This document shows, one piece after another, positions 9,001 through 15,865 of a stretch of DNA of 34,940 nt. Positions within the stretch are counted from its first letter, which is position 1; each line of letters begins with the position of its first letter. This DNA comes from Porphyromonadaceae bacterium. Lineage in GTDB: Bacteria > Bacteroidota > Bacteroidia > Bacteroidales > Paludibacteraceae. The stretch covers positions 1 through 34,940 of the forward strand of contig CAJPNS010000007.1 of assembly GCA_905372135.1 (NCBI GenBank), written 5' to 3'. Below the pieces are notes generated by a model that saw only the letters and a list, made by a program, of their open reading frames with translations, did no database searches and was not told the DNA's origin. Both the position numbers and the translations under genes were made by a program.

Positions 9001-11765
9001 ACTTCGTTCTTGTCGAGCTCGAATGTCTTGTATGCATATACGTACGAAGTCGGGTCGGGAGTACCGCTATTTCTATATTGACGGTCACTGTTATTGCTCG
9101 ATATATACATACTCTTCGTACCATCGTATTTATCTTTCGAGCCGATAATCCATTTATTTGTCTGCTGTCCGTTTTCGAAATTCCAAGTATTGGCTCCTTC
9201 GAAAGAGTCTGTGAATGGCAAGCTAGACAACACTTGTCGTGTTTGGAATTTTCTCGACAACGCATACGAAGTATTACGTACTGCCCTACAATTCGAGACT
9301 ATATATAACATATATTCCGTATTAGGAGTAAGCCCGGTGACTTTATACCTATTTGTATCTACCACTATAGGAGTTATACCGGTAGTATCGGGACTCGACA
9401 TCGGTCTCACCCACAGATACCATTGTGTAGCTCCTCCGACAGGACCGGCATTCCAAGTTACGGTCGCTTGATCTTCCTTTACATCTTTTATTGTCAATTT
9501 TTCTACCGTAGAACACGTCATCTCGCGTATGTCCAAATCGTCTATTGCTATCGGTGGATTGTTGTCGATGGTAGTACTCTTGTTTTGCCAACAAAATACG
9601 AGAGAGTAGCTACCTGTAGATTGTATCGCAGTACCTGCTACAAAGCGTGTCCACGTCTCATTTTCAGCCAGAGGCTCGTCCGATAGCTTTATCCACGAAG
9701 GATCGGGAGCGACTCCTGCCGTAGGCTGTTTTGGATTGCCTTGGTGCACTAAGTATACGGATACGAACGCATCGTCGACGCTACCCTTGCTCTTCCAGAA
9801 GAATGTAACCTCTATCCTCTTATTGGCCACAAAGTTGAAACTCTTATATGCATATACCGTAGATGTATGTGCCTGACTATATTTATAATCTATACCATTA
9901 TTATTGGATATATACAGAGACTTACTGCCACTCCTTTTTTCCTTACTGCCTTTAAACCACTTATTGGTTTGCATACCATTTGCAATTATCCAACGTTTTG
10001 CTTCCGAATTGTCTTCGAAGCCGTCGGTATACGGCAAATTCTGAGGTGCCTGGGGGGTAGTAAGTTCGATAGGTCCTATCCACGGACTACCGCAGCTATT
10101 CTGTATATAAGCATAATACTTCTGATAGCTTGCCAAATTTGTAACCGAGCCACTCGTACCCTGTACGTTCGCTGCATATCTTTCGGGACTTACTCCACCC
10201 GGGTCAGATGTGGGCGATATGTATAAGTTTATATTGAAAGTATTGGTCGGATACAGTGCTTCCCAACTAAAATTAGCTGTAAAGGTAGAGCCCTGATTAG
10301 TAACACTTACCAACTTCCCATTCGTAGGAGGTACACAATTGGGAATTTTCTCCAATACATAGTCGTCTATATAAAATGTATTCGGGTCATTTCCGTCGTG
10401 CGCGTCTACTTTGAATGCTATATACTTGCCGTTATTAACATTGTTGATCAAATAAACAACCTGTTTTTGCCATACATTCTCATCTCGCAGTTTTATGGAT
10501 TTAATTTCTTCGAAAGTATTTATATCGTCGGGATTGGTCATTACACCTACTCTGAGGGTACTACCCGCTTTTTCGGACTTAGCCCAGAAATTGATTTGAT
10601 AATCTTTTATACTCGGCACGTCGTAACCCTTCGATATGGCATAAACAGCTACATATCGAGGACTTGCATACGAAGAGTTGTTGGCATAATATCCCGATAA
10701 CTTTAGCGATTTAGTACCCGAATGAGCTCCGCCTGCAGCTATTACAGGCATATACTCATTGCTCAATATTGTTTGATTTTCCCAGTCGCCGGTTATGTCG
10801 CGTAATCTAAGCCAGCAATTCGGGAAATAATTTACAGGGTAATCCTCAAAGGTTTCTACCTTTGCATTTACGCTATCGGCAGGAGTGGGATTACATCTCG
10901 TTCGGAAAGTCATCGAAGACCAATTACTTACGTCTCCACTACCACAATCTGCTTTTACATAACAGTAGTACACTGTGTTAGGAGTCAGGCTTATGCCGGC
11001 AGGCGACGTATAAAAGAGAGATAGTCCGTTGGTGGTATTGCCGTCGAAGACATTGGCAGTGGTATTGTCGAGGTTTGGCGTAGCAATAGGCACCGAAGAT
11101 ATTTTCAATGAATATTGCTGAGTAAACTCGCTACCGATCCAACTGATTATAGCCGAAGTATTTTTCACATCCATAGTAGAGAATTTCACAGGAGCAAAAC
11201 AAGTCCTCTCGGTAAATATTCTTATACTATCCAATGCTATACCTTTTCCATTGGCATAACAATACTCAAAAGCGATCTGAATACTTTCGGGGTCGGTAGT
11301 AATATATTGCCGCAACTGCAACCGTATTTTCTGCCATCCATTGATACCCTGGTGATAAGCTCTGATAGGCTGCCACGTACTGTTGGGACCGGGTATACGA
11401 TAATATAATTTTAGTGTATCTCTGACTCCTGCATTGAACCGCTGCGATGCTATATAAAAAGACAAGAACGGGTCGCGATAGCTGGTAAAGTTATTTATTA
11501 CCGGCGTTATCAATTTCACAGGTTGCTGGTAGGTGGCAGAGAAGAGTTTCGCCATACGCCTACCTTCAAAAGGTCTGACAGTACCTACTCCTACCGAGTC
11601 TACACTCCAAAACGTAGAAGTAGCATTACCGTCTTGAGTCCATCCGTTAGTAGTAAGGTCTCCAGACTCGAAGCCCTCGAAAAAGGCTTGCTGCTGAGAA
11701 GATACTACTATTGCCGTCATAGAAAACAATAACGACAGAAATACCTTACATAGAAAGTTTTTCAT
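3015..11765 (-). CDS. Giant T9SS-exported multi-domain surface adhesin-like protein
   Basis: The product has 2916 residues. Residues 1-24 form a signal peptide. About nine jelly-roll modules of the cleaved-adhesin / choice-of-anchor J type follow. Several carry an FE start, a (T/E/V)NKW.xG motif, a G.KSLYIS strand and an FFWKN...PPAAIDN end; examples lie near residues 600, 870, 1155, 1925, 2205 and 2490. They alternate with fibronectin-III-like modules (C-x-x-(P/V)...ATVSW...YDV...GLTPNT.Y..Y(V/I)...C). Near residue 1690 there is a distinct insert rich in Lys and Thr. After residue 2600 come CQG-type repeats, and the last ~80 residues are a type A T9SS sorting domain (FVPNPINAGDKLTI ... GIYIVRI ... 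GKIVVK). Such proteins are moved across the outer membrane and anchored or released by the T9SS. Adhesion, haemagglutinin-like binding or polymer binding is inferred, not shown. No catalytic domain is visible. It is monocistronic, with its own promoter and terminator. Confidence 0.9.
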   Translation of the reverse strand: MKNFLCKVFLSLLFSMTAIVVSSQQQAFFEGFESGDLTTNGWTQDGNATSTFWSVDSVGVGTVRPFEGRRMAKLFSATYQQPVKLITPVINNFTSYRDPFLSFYIASQRFNAGVRDTLKLYYRIPGPNSTWQPIRAYHQGINGWQKIRLQLRQYITTDPESIQIAFEYCYANGKGIALDSIRIFTERTCFAPVKFSTMDVKNTSAIISWIGSEFTQQYSLKISSVPIATPNLDNTTANVFDGNTTNGLSLFYTSPAGISLTPNTVYYCYVKADCGSGDVSNWSSMTFRTRCNPTPADSVNAKVETFEDYPVNYFPNCWLRLRDITGDWENQTILSNEYMPVIAAGGAHSGTKSLKLSGYYANNSSYASPRYVAVYAISKGYDVPSIKDYQINFWAKSEKAGSTLRVGVMTNPDDINTFEEIKSIKLRDENVWQKQVVYLINNVNNGKYIAFKVDAHDGNDPNTFYIDDYVLEKIPNCVPPTNGKLVSVTNQGSTFTANFSWEALYPTNTFNINLYISPTSDPGGVSPERYAANVQGTSGSVTNLASYQKYYAYIQNSCGSPWIGPIELTTPQAPQNLPYTDGFEDNSEAKRWIIANGMQTNKWFKGSKEKRSGSKSLYISNNNGIDYKYSQAHTSTVYAYKSFNFVANKRIEVTFFWKSKGSVDDAFVSVYLVHQGNPKQPTAGVAPDPSWIKLSDEPLAENETWTRFVAGTAIQSTGSYSLVFCWQNKSTTIDNNPPIAIDDLDIREMTCSTVEKLTIKDVKEDQATVTWNAGPVGGATQWYLWVRPMSSPDTTGITPIVVDTNRYKVTGLTPNTEYMLYIVSNCRAVRNTSYALSRKFQTRQVLSSLPFTDSFEGANTWNFENGQQTNKWIIGSKDKYDGTKSMYISSNNSDRQYRNSGTPDPTSYVYAYKTFELDKNEVYGITFKYKSFGEDKKDVMNVFVVSDDIHEKVIEAGNPNGMTQDNNTPPQQWIRVVNDNLNNRDYVFDNQNTNKWKDFVGTFAVKNSGRYKVIFFWKNNSTSGTITGAAAVDSLSIKMVECAAPFDIDVDLNGTTAIVKWAKGANATSWEVSWGTNIGSLSAPVTVTTPEFHAQGINVASEQPYYFKIKTKCSPGEDTKTYTYLPVTPFPFTTSFEVSSDNTNWKIGSTPTSVNKWTIGSDPQAVSRGEHALYITDNTTTKRYYYSTSYGTKSESYTYRSFRLVNGNKYKLSFKWKGKGDKSGNYYYDYMRAYLVPQKYKGGLANASISPSSDWIDLNGSRYLAGTDSWQLRDTTFISPNSGIYYLTFRWVNDYSGGEQPPAAVDEIEFYDIRDCSMVSGIGVKNISKNGAYIYWKSTKGAKSYDVKVSTTPINPEYQTATTINDTCIVDTFLNAAGSFSPGTTYYVYVRANCGGDNHSLFNVVPIVFATTCDPIALPYNNNFDILPSGILPPCWTSLVKVEDDDNLGKYDPIISNVPGALTTNKYIEMSSYYEEDKENTKVFAFLPEFNKPAEKLQVKFRLIGAADRSVALMVSSSNSDPAMAASLGTFFASPQGTDYSMVLTGIPAAGKYLAFMAQGDLNGTGSIGIDSVKVTEADMCMRPDSLKHSGVTNDKVDIKWKSPYVIDQTWNLVITTKNISGNMNELATLTPSQVAYNQNVQGNSKTVNNLTPGTTYYYYIRKVCDNNTFSAWLPYNNHTFKTDCSQNQKCQLKVVKKSSTGVSWGTSSKLYIKQGEKIIEKITYASNTPNSFADTTTVRLCPDDYEFSFSKKTHTKDISFEVYINGTNVFSTTTNKDTLEEHKFSLLTSCQMLTCKVVRDIKFNNTHSSVNATWTGSATSYDVKIYKGLINKPQPTDTILHSQTVTSNAVVFNGLAPNTDYTIFIKSTCQSGSSTVESKWERAETRTLLNIPAENIPPAIVSNFEDSPDTINWRIFSSHQTANKWVRGTATNNGAGTKSLYISNDGTSYNYNLQKTSYSYATRYVNLTGGKDYHLAFDWKCNGQTNYDVLNVFLIPAKDTRISIGNPYGMQDGNNVAPEDWISCTGPLSGNNTWKNLDTIISVSNTGKYFLAFFWKNNTSAGTQPPAAIDNVNFFEEVCPQVQNITASNITTTSATVSWTGLADSYDVRVYLNSNAIDPNTSTPLVQSMAQAGVSYNITGLTPNRRYAVYVRSTCVVAGNTHKSMWRKYIFSTDFVTGNLPINTGFENDNDNLSWVITGNSGTDNSWAFGTDTKHSGSKSMYVSKDEGATNSYVGTKSSYLYAFRPFVFKEASEYKLKFNWKGKGQTNYDLGRVCLVPENYKNAIMEGSDNGMADAHNALPSGWIDLGKNDSVDNLLSGEITWDTVSRNFVVPADGVYYLTFFWKNNTYTTENPPIAIDNVSLDSVLCSRPRKLISHTTPTTAKFKWKGNALKYHVILKDVTDPMNIVMVDERDVTSDSMLYTGLTPVNKYEFIINSVCNPSGTIKSDEKSVTFLAINSTDSLPINATFEDIADNKMWKFVSSTGENKWKIGEAEKQNGSKGLYISKDPTGSTNIYATNSTSWSYAYRKVTLYRGEAYAYSFSWKSKGEKSYDYMRAFVIPTSDDISKTSIAGDKVSSIKMIKNTPTDWIDLNTKPDSALCDKTEWNTIDSSGLVVPEDGDYYLTFFWKNDGSGGDQPPAAVDNFVFSTVHTEEFSDTACQGAEYNEHHFDLTSEEVQNIGLNVFRKVYKDPVTGQVSNLKLNLYIMPGATNSIDRSVCQGDTVHFYGAPIVTYNLLADSVYNYNHYTIASNLCDSTITLKLLVYPKYNTLVDTNVNNCDLPLTINGKLFYRNYPNGTWEAKREGKTIHQCDSNVVYIVHIDGPCTDLSVVAGKNIAFVPNPINAGDKLTIRGEFTDEELAGLKVEVITSAGEVINEVRPTQIPAEIGGFEARGIYIVRITTGRGEIIHGKIVVK

Positions 11766-11876
11766 AACACTTATTTTTTTATTAATTAAAAATACTAGCT
11801 TAATACATCATCCTCAATTTATTACATCTCGGAAGAAACTACCCCGAAGATTATAATAAATAGATATAGTCAGGGG

Positions 11877-11884
11877 CAAAGGTA
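11877..11884 (-). promoter_or_regulatory. -7 promoter box for the giant surface protein gene
   Basis: On the minus strand this reads TACCTTTG, a perfect match to the Bacteroidetes housekeeping -7 box TAnnTTTG. It implies a leader of about 105 bases. No good -33 TTTG stands at the usual distance. Confidence 0.55.
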
Positions 11885-12080
11885 TAAAACTTTTTTTGAA
11901 ACATAGATTTATTTCTATAAAAAAAACACCGCCATGCCCGCATTTTAACGTTAATTAGTACAAACAAGACACTTTACTAATCGTCAAAAACAAAAATTAT
12001 CTCTTATGCGGCAAAATCGACTTTAAGTCGGGATGTTCGAAAAGACTATTCCCTTACCACAAGCAGTGTGGCAAAGACAA
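11885..12080. other. Intergenic region with small dyads
   Basis: This gene-free stretch between divergent genes is AT-rich. It contains a short dyad CGACTTTAAGTCG (12018-12030) and a small hairpin CCACA-AGCAG-TGTGG (12057-12071). No coding frame or recognisable RNA was seen. Confidence 0.4.
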
Positions 12081-12122
12081 GTTAATACTATTTTTGCCGA
12101 TAGCAACAAAAATAGTATTAAC
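12081..12122. repeat. Perfect 16-bp inverted repeat upstream of the glycosyltransferase
   Basis: The arm GTTAATACTATTTTTG (12081-12096) is exactly repeated in inverse at 12107-12122, with a 10-base centre. An outer pair, GGCAAA (12070-12075) and TTTGCC (12123-12128), extends the dyad with a 5-base bulge on the left. The right arm ends inside the probable -7 box of the downstream gene, which fits an operator. No T-run follows on either strand, so it is a poor terminator. Confidence 0.75.
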
Positions 12123-12126
12123 TTTG
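12119..12126 (+). promoter_or_regulatory. Probable -7 promoter box of the glycosyltransferase gene
   Basis: TAACTTTG matches the Bacteroidetes -7 consensus TAnnTTTG. A TTTG at 12093-12096 could be the -33 element, although the spacing (22 bases) is slightly long. Both elements overlap the arms of the 16-bp inverted repeat. The ATG is about 40 bases downstream. Confidence 0.5.
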
Positions 12127-12164
12127 CCATCGTTTATAACCAAGATAATTAATATAGTCTATTA

Positions 12165-13244
12165 ATGAAGAAGCTGCTCGTTGATCTATCGGCATTAGAA
12201 GATATTTACCAAGGAATGGGCAATATCGCTCTGAACTATGGCAAACATTTCAAAGAGACATACCGCAGGGCGACTGCCGATTACGACCTTATTTTGCTAG
12301 TGCCCAAGAAGTATTTAGGGCAATTCGGTAATGAGGTCAGATACCTCTCGTCGTCGAATTGGCTAAGGCGGCACTGTCGATACTTTTTCCCGAAATTCGA
12401 CATCTGGCGCAATCTACACCATACGTCGAGGTTCAAACCTTCCGACAAGTCGACTATATATATATACACCATCCACGACTTCAACTGCCTGATGCTCGAA
12501 TACGAAGGGACGCAGAAAAAGGTAGACCAAAGCTACCGACGTATGATGAGGCACTTGACGAAGGCTAATATCATAGTTACAATCTCCAATTTCGTAGCCT
12601 CGCAGCTTGAGCAGTTCCTCGACGTACGAGGCAAACAAGTGGAGATGATTTACAACGGAGTGGAAAAAATCGTCGACAACCCAGCCTCGAAGCCTTGCTG
12701 CAGCGACGACATAAAGAGCCCTTTCTTCCTGTCGATAAGTGCTTGCCGTCCAAGCAAAAACTTCCATATCCTGCTCGATATGATGAAGCTTATGCCCGAC
12801 AAAAACCTCTACCTCGTAGGCAATGACAACAACGAATATGGCAAAATGCTACGGAAACGTATCGAAGACGAGGCAATCACCAACGTACACCTTACGGGCA
12901 AGGTCTCGGAGGCGGAGAAGGTATGGTTCTATGCCAATTGCGAGGCATTCCTATTTCCGTCGTCGTTCGAGGGGTTTGGGCTGCCCGTAATCGAAGCGAT
13001 GCAGTTTGGCAAACCCGTGTTTTCGTCGTCGCAGACAAGCCTGGCAGAGATAGGCGGCAGCTGTGCCTATTTTTGGGACACGCTCGAACCGACAGCAATG
13101 AAGCAACTCATCGACGAAAAACTGGCGCGATTCTACGACAACCCTCAATACGCCGCCGAAGAGAAGATATATGCTGACACATTCTCGTATAAGAGACATT
13201 TCGAGGCATACGACCGACTTTATTCTACGATATTAAATAAATAG
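12165..13244 (+). CDS. Glycosyltransferase family 4 (GT-B fold)
   Basis: The product has 359 residues, a normal length for the family. The C-terminal Rossmann half has the nucleotide-sugar binding signature: SACRPSKNFHILLDMM (near residue 195), then SSFEGFGLPVIEAMQFGKPV with the E-x7-E spacing (near residue 265). The N-terminal half is the acceptor domain. These enzymes transfer a sugar from an NDP-sugar with retention of configuration, usually onto polysaccharide or lipid-linked acceptors at the inner face of the membrane. The next glycosyltransferase gene starts 8 bases downstream, so the two are almost certainly co-transcribed. The substrate cannot be read from the sequence. The start is the first ATG after the promoter. 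Confidence 0.9.
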   Translation: MKKLLVDLSALEDIYQGMGNIALNYGKHFKETYRRATADYDLILLVPKKYLGQFGNEVRYLSSSNWLRRHCRYFFPKFDIWRNLHHTSRFKPSDKSTIYIYTIHDFNCLMLEYEGTQKKVDQSYRRMMRHLTKANIIVTISNFVASQLEQFLDVRGKQVEMIYNGVEKIVDNPASKPCCSDDIKSPFFLSISACRPSKNFHILLDMMKLMPDKNLYLVGNDNNEYGKMLRKRIEDEAITNVHLTGKVSEAEKVWFYANCEAFLFPSSFEGFGLPVIEAMQFGKPVFSSSQTSLAEIGGSCAYFWDTLEPTAMKQLIDEKLARFYDNPQYAAEEKIYADTFSYKRHFEAYDRLYSTILNK

Positions 13245-13252
13245 TCTTGTTT

Positions 13253-14077
13253 ATGAAAAATAATTTGGTTTCTGTAATCATACCCGTGTACAACGGCGAA
13301 AAGTACATCAAAAATTGTTTGGAAAATGTGCTCAGCCAAACGTACAAGAATCTGGAAATAATCGTCGTCGACGATGGTTCTACCGATAGATCTGCCGAGA
13401 TAGCAGCAGGATATCCCGTAAAAATAGTTGCACACGAACGCAACAGCGGACTGTCTGCCGCCCGCAACACGGGCATCGACAACGCCCAGGGCGATTATAT
13501 ACATTTTATGGATGTCGACGACCTGCTTAATACCGACTTTTACAAATCTATGGTAGAGGCTATTGTCTCCACAGGTTCGGACATTGCCTGCAGCGGCGTC
13601 ATACACGAACAGGCAAGATACAAGACACAACTCTTCCGTAAGCAGAAAGTATACACTTCGACCAAAGATAAGCTGACGGCTACATACGTGGGTAAATGGG
13701 GTTATGTGTGGCGGTATCTCTACCGACTCGATTTTTTGCGTAAGCACAATATGCGGTTCGAGGTGGGACGTTTTGTGGAGGATTTGTCTTTTTCGTTGCC
13801 GTCGTTGTACTTTGCAGAAAAGATAGTAACTGTGCCCGGAGCGGAATATCTATATGTATTCGTCCAAAATTCCATCATCAACAATCCCGACAAAGCCCAC
13901 CACGCAAAAGTAAAAGCCGACGCAAAGCACGCACAAAAGATAATACTCGACTTCGCACGCTCGCACGGCTTCCGCATTCCGGGGCTCAACACGGGCGTCT
14001 GGCGCTATATTCTCCGCAAGGTGTGGGTGAAAATATTCCGCAACAATATAACGGGATTTTCCGAGACGAGTCGATAA
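13253..14077 (+). CDS. Glycosyltransferase family 2 (GT-A fold)
   Basis: The product has 274 residues from the ATG; an in-frame TTG six bases earlier is less likely. The N-terminal half shows the GT2 signatures: VSVIIPVYNGEKYIKNCLEN, IIVVDDGSTD, RNSGLSAARNTGI and the metal-binding DVDD at about residue 87. It transfers a sugar from an NDP-sugar, typically with inversion. The C-terminal part is acceptor-specific and has no membrane segment, so the enzyme is probably cytoplasmic or peripheral. With the upstream GT4 gene it forms a two-gene unit likely to act on the same cell-surface glycan. It ends about 100 bases before the OmpA gene, which has its own promoter. Confidence 0.9.
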   Translation: MKNNLVSVIIPVYNGEKYIKNCLENVLSQTYKNLEIIVVDDGSTDRSAEIAAGYPVKIVAHERNSGLSAARNTGIDNAQGDYIHFMDVDDLLNTDFYKSMVEAIVSTGSDIACSGVIHEQARYKTQLFRKQKVYTSTKDKLTATYVGKWGYVWRYLYRLDFLRKHNMRFEVGRFVEDLSFSLPSLYFAEKIVTVPGAEYLYVFVQNSIINNPDKAHHAKVKADAKHAQKIILDFARSHGFRIPGLNTGVWRYILRKVWVKIFRNNITGFSETSR

Positions 14078-14135
14078 AAACAAATATTAACATCGGTTTT
14101 TTTCACAGAAAAGCTATAAATATGCAACAAATTAC

Positions 14136-14143
14136 TACCTTTG
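14136..14143 (+). promoter_or_regulatory. -7 promoter box of the OmpA-family gene
   Basis: TACCTTTG is a perfect match to the Bacteroidetes -7 box. It lies 36 bases before the chosen ATG at 14180 and would leave a leader of about 30 bases. It also argues against the longer frame that starts with TTG at 14141. Confidence 0.6.
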
Positions 14144-14179
14144 CCGTCAAGTATTACAAATAATAAAGATATATTTCTT

Positions 14180-15706
14180 ATGAGAAGACACAGTTTAGTT
14201 TTATTTTGTTTTGCGATACTGACAATCGCAGGCACTATTGCTGCAGAAGCACAGACAAAGAAAATCAACAAAGCGAAACATGACAGTGTGGTGTGCCACA
14301 ACCGACACTGGCAGTTTTCGTGGCGAGGCGGTTACAACCTACTCACCATGCATCCAGATGCCCTTAGGATGGCAAAAATGAGGGGAGGCGCATATATGGG
14401 CTTCGGTGTCGACCATTATTGGAAGTGGTTCGGAGTCGGAGCTGACGTAGACTATGTAGTAGGTACTCCCAAATTCAGCGAAACGGTCGACGGCAGGCTG
14501 AAACACGGAATCTATGGAAACAACTGGATAATGGATGATCCTTTTTTCAATAGACTATTTTTCGGAATAGGTCCTGATTTCCGCTTACCATCGTCGTGCT
14601 GTCCGAAGATGATACTCGAGTTCAATACTCGCGCCGGCATAACCGTAGTCAACGGTGGTGCTCTAAGCGTAAGAGCATACAACAATCCTGCACTCGAGAT
14701 ACCAATGTACTCGATAAACTCGTACGAGCAGACAGTATTCGCGCTCAAAGGTCAACTACGCTTCACATACTACGTTACAGAAATGCTCGGATTAAGCCTC
14801 GGCGGATACTATCTCCACAACTTCGGTGTGAGACATACCGACAATATCACAACCGACCTGAAAAACTATCTGTCGCTGTCTGAAGTAGGAACTCGCAGTG
14901 TAGATAAATTCGTTGGTTCGGCAGGCGTATTCGGAGGTATAACACTTCGTATATGCTCCAAAGAAAAGGTTCTTCGCCAACCTGAGCCGACTCCGGTAGT
15001 AGCTGTTCCACAAGAACCTAAAAAAGAAGAACCCAAACCCGCACCACAGGAAGCTCCTAAAAACACCGAATACAAAACGCTGGTAAAAGTTACTACCGAC
15101 GGAGGAAAGACACCTATTTCCAATGCCACTGTAAGCGTAAGAAACAAAACTACCGGAGCTACGCAACAATTCATAACGAACGACAAGGGTGAGTATTCGA
15201 TGGAACTAAAATCTAACGAAGAATTCGATATTACGGTAGATACAAAAGGTTACTTACCTTCGGAAACAAAGGTTGTAGCTCAGAAATCGGACGACGCTGC
15301 ATTCAACGACCATCTCGACCTCAACTTCGACCTCAAACGCATAAAAATAAAAGAGTCTATTGTGCTCGAAAATCTCCTATACGACTTAGGCAAAGCGACT
15401 ATCAGACAAGAAGGATACACTGTATTGGAAAGGGTTGTAACCTTTATGAACGACAATCCAGAGGTGAAGATAGAGATATCGTCGCACACCGATAGCCGTT
15501 CGTCGGACGCATTCAACAAGAAACTGTCGCAGCTCAGAGCCAACAACGTAAAACAGTACCTTATCGATAAAGGTATCGACGAAAGCCGTATAAAAGCTAT
15601 CGGATACGGTGAATCGAAACTGCTCAATAAGTGCAAAGACGGTGTAAAGTGTACCGAAGAAGAACATCAGGTAAACCGCCGTACCGAAATGCATATCATA
15701 CAATAA
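14180..15706 (+). CDS. OmpA-family outer-membrane protein with regulatory-like Ig domain
   Basis: The product has 508 residues. Signal peptide: MRRHSLVLFCFAILTIAGTI followed by AAEAQ. Residues ~40-270 look like an 8-stranded OmpA-type barrel (alternating aromatic/Gly strands, with a CC pair near residue 140). A Pro/Glu-rich hinge follows (PEPTPVVAVPQEPKKEEPKP). Residues ~295-370 form a carboxypeptidase-regulatory-like domain (ISNATVSVRNKTTGA ... TNDKGEYSMEL ... KGYLPSE). The last ~115 residues are the OmpA peptidoglycan-binding domain (EISSHTDSRS, NKKLSQLRANNVKQYLI, IKAIGYGES, VNRRTEMHI). It should tether the outer membrane to the cell wall. The start was chosen at the ATG that opens a proper signal peptide just after the promoter. 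A strong terminator follows, so it is monocistronic. Confidence 0.9.
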   Translation: MRRHSLVLFCFAILTIAGTIAAEAQTKKINKAKHDSVVCHNRHWQFSWRGGYNLLTMHPDALRMAKMRGGAYMGFGVDHYWKWFGVGADVDYVVGTPKFSETVDGRLKHGIYGNNWIMDDPFFNRLFFGIGPDFRLPSSCCPKMILEFNTRAGITVVNGGALSVRAYNNPALEIPMYSINSYEQTVFALKGQLRFTYYVTEMLGLSLGGYYLHNFGVRHTDNITTDLKNYLSLSEVGTRSVDKFVGSAGVFGGITLRICSKEKVLRQPEPTPVVAVPQEPKKEEPKPAPQEAPKNTEYKTLVKVTTDGGKTPISNATVSVRNKTTGATQQFITNDKGEYSMELKSNEEFDITVDTKGYLPSETKVVAQKSDDAAFNDHLDLNFDLKRIKIKESIVLENLLYDLGKATIRQEGYTVLERVVTFMNDNPEVKIEISSHTDSRSSDAFNKKLSQLRANNVKQYLIDKGIDESRIKAIGYGESKLLNKCKDGVKCTEEEHQVNRRTEMHIIQ

Positions 15707-15729
15707 ATAAAATGATTATATGAATATGC

Positions 15730-15762
15730 AAAGGGACAAGCCGTGAGGTTCGTCCCTTTTTT
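15730..15762 (+). terminator. Rho-independent terminator after the OmpA-family gene
   Basis: AAAGGGAC (15730-15737) pairs with GTCCCTTT (15752-15759) across a 14-base loop, followed by more T. It lies 24 bases after the stop codon. Confidence 0.85.
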
Positions 15763-15865
15763 GTACCATTATTTATTTGAAGCTAAAACGTAGGAGGCGA
15801 ACAATCATTAGCATAAAAAACACCACTCTTATAAACAGCCAATAAACAAGTGTCGGTAAAGAATA

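Noticed and set aside
12081..12122. Intrinsic terminator
   Set aside because: The hairpin is strong, but no T-run follows on either strand, and a -7 box overlaps its right arm.
14141..14179. N-terminal extension of the OmpA-family protein from a TTG
   Set aside because: The TTG lies within the -7 promoter box itself, and the extension would bury the signal peptide.
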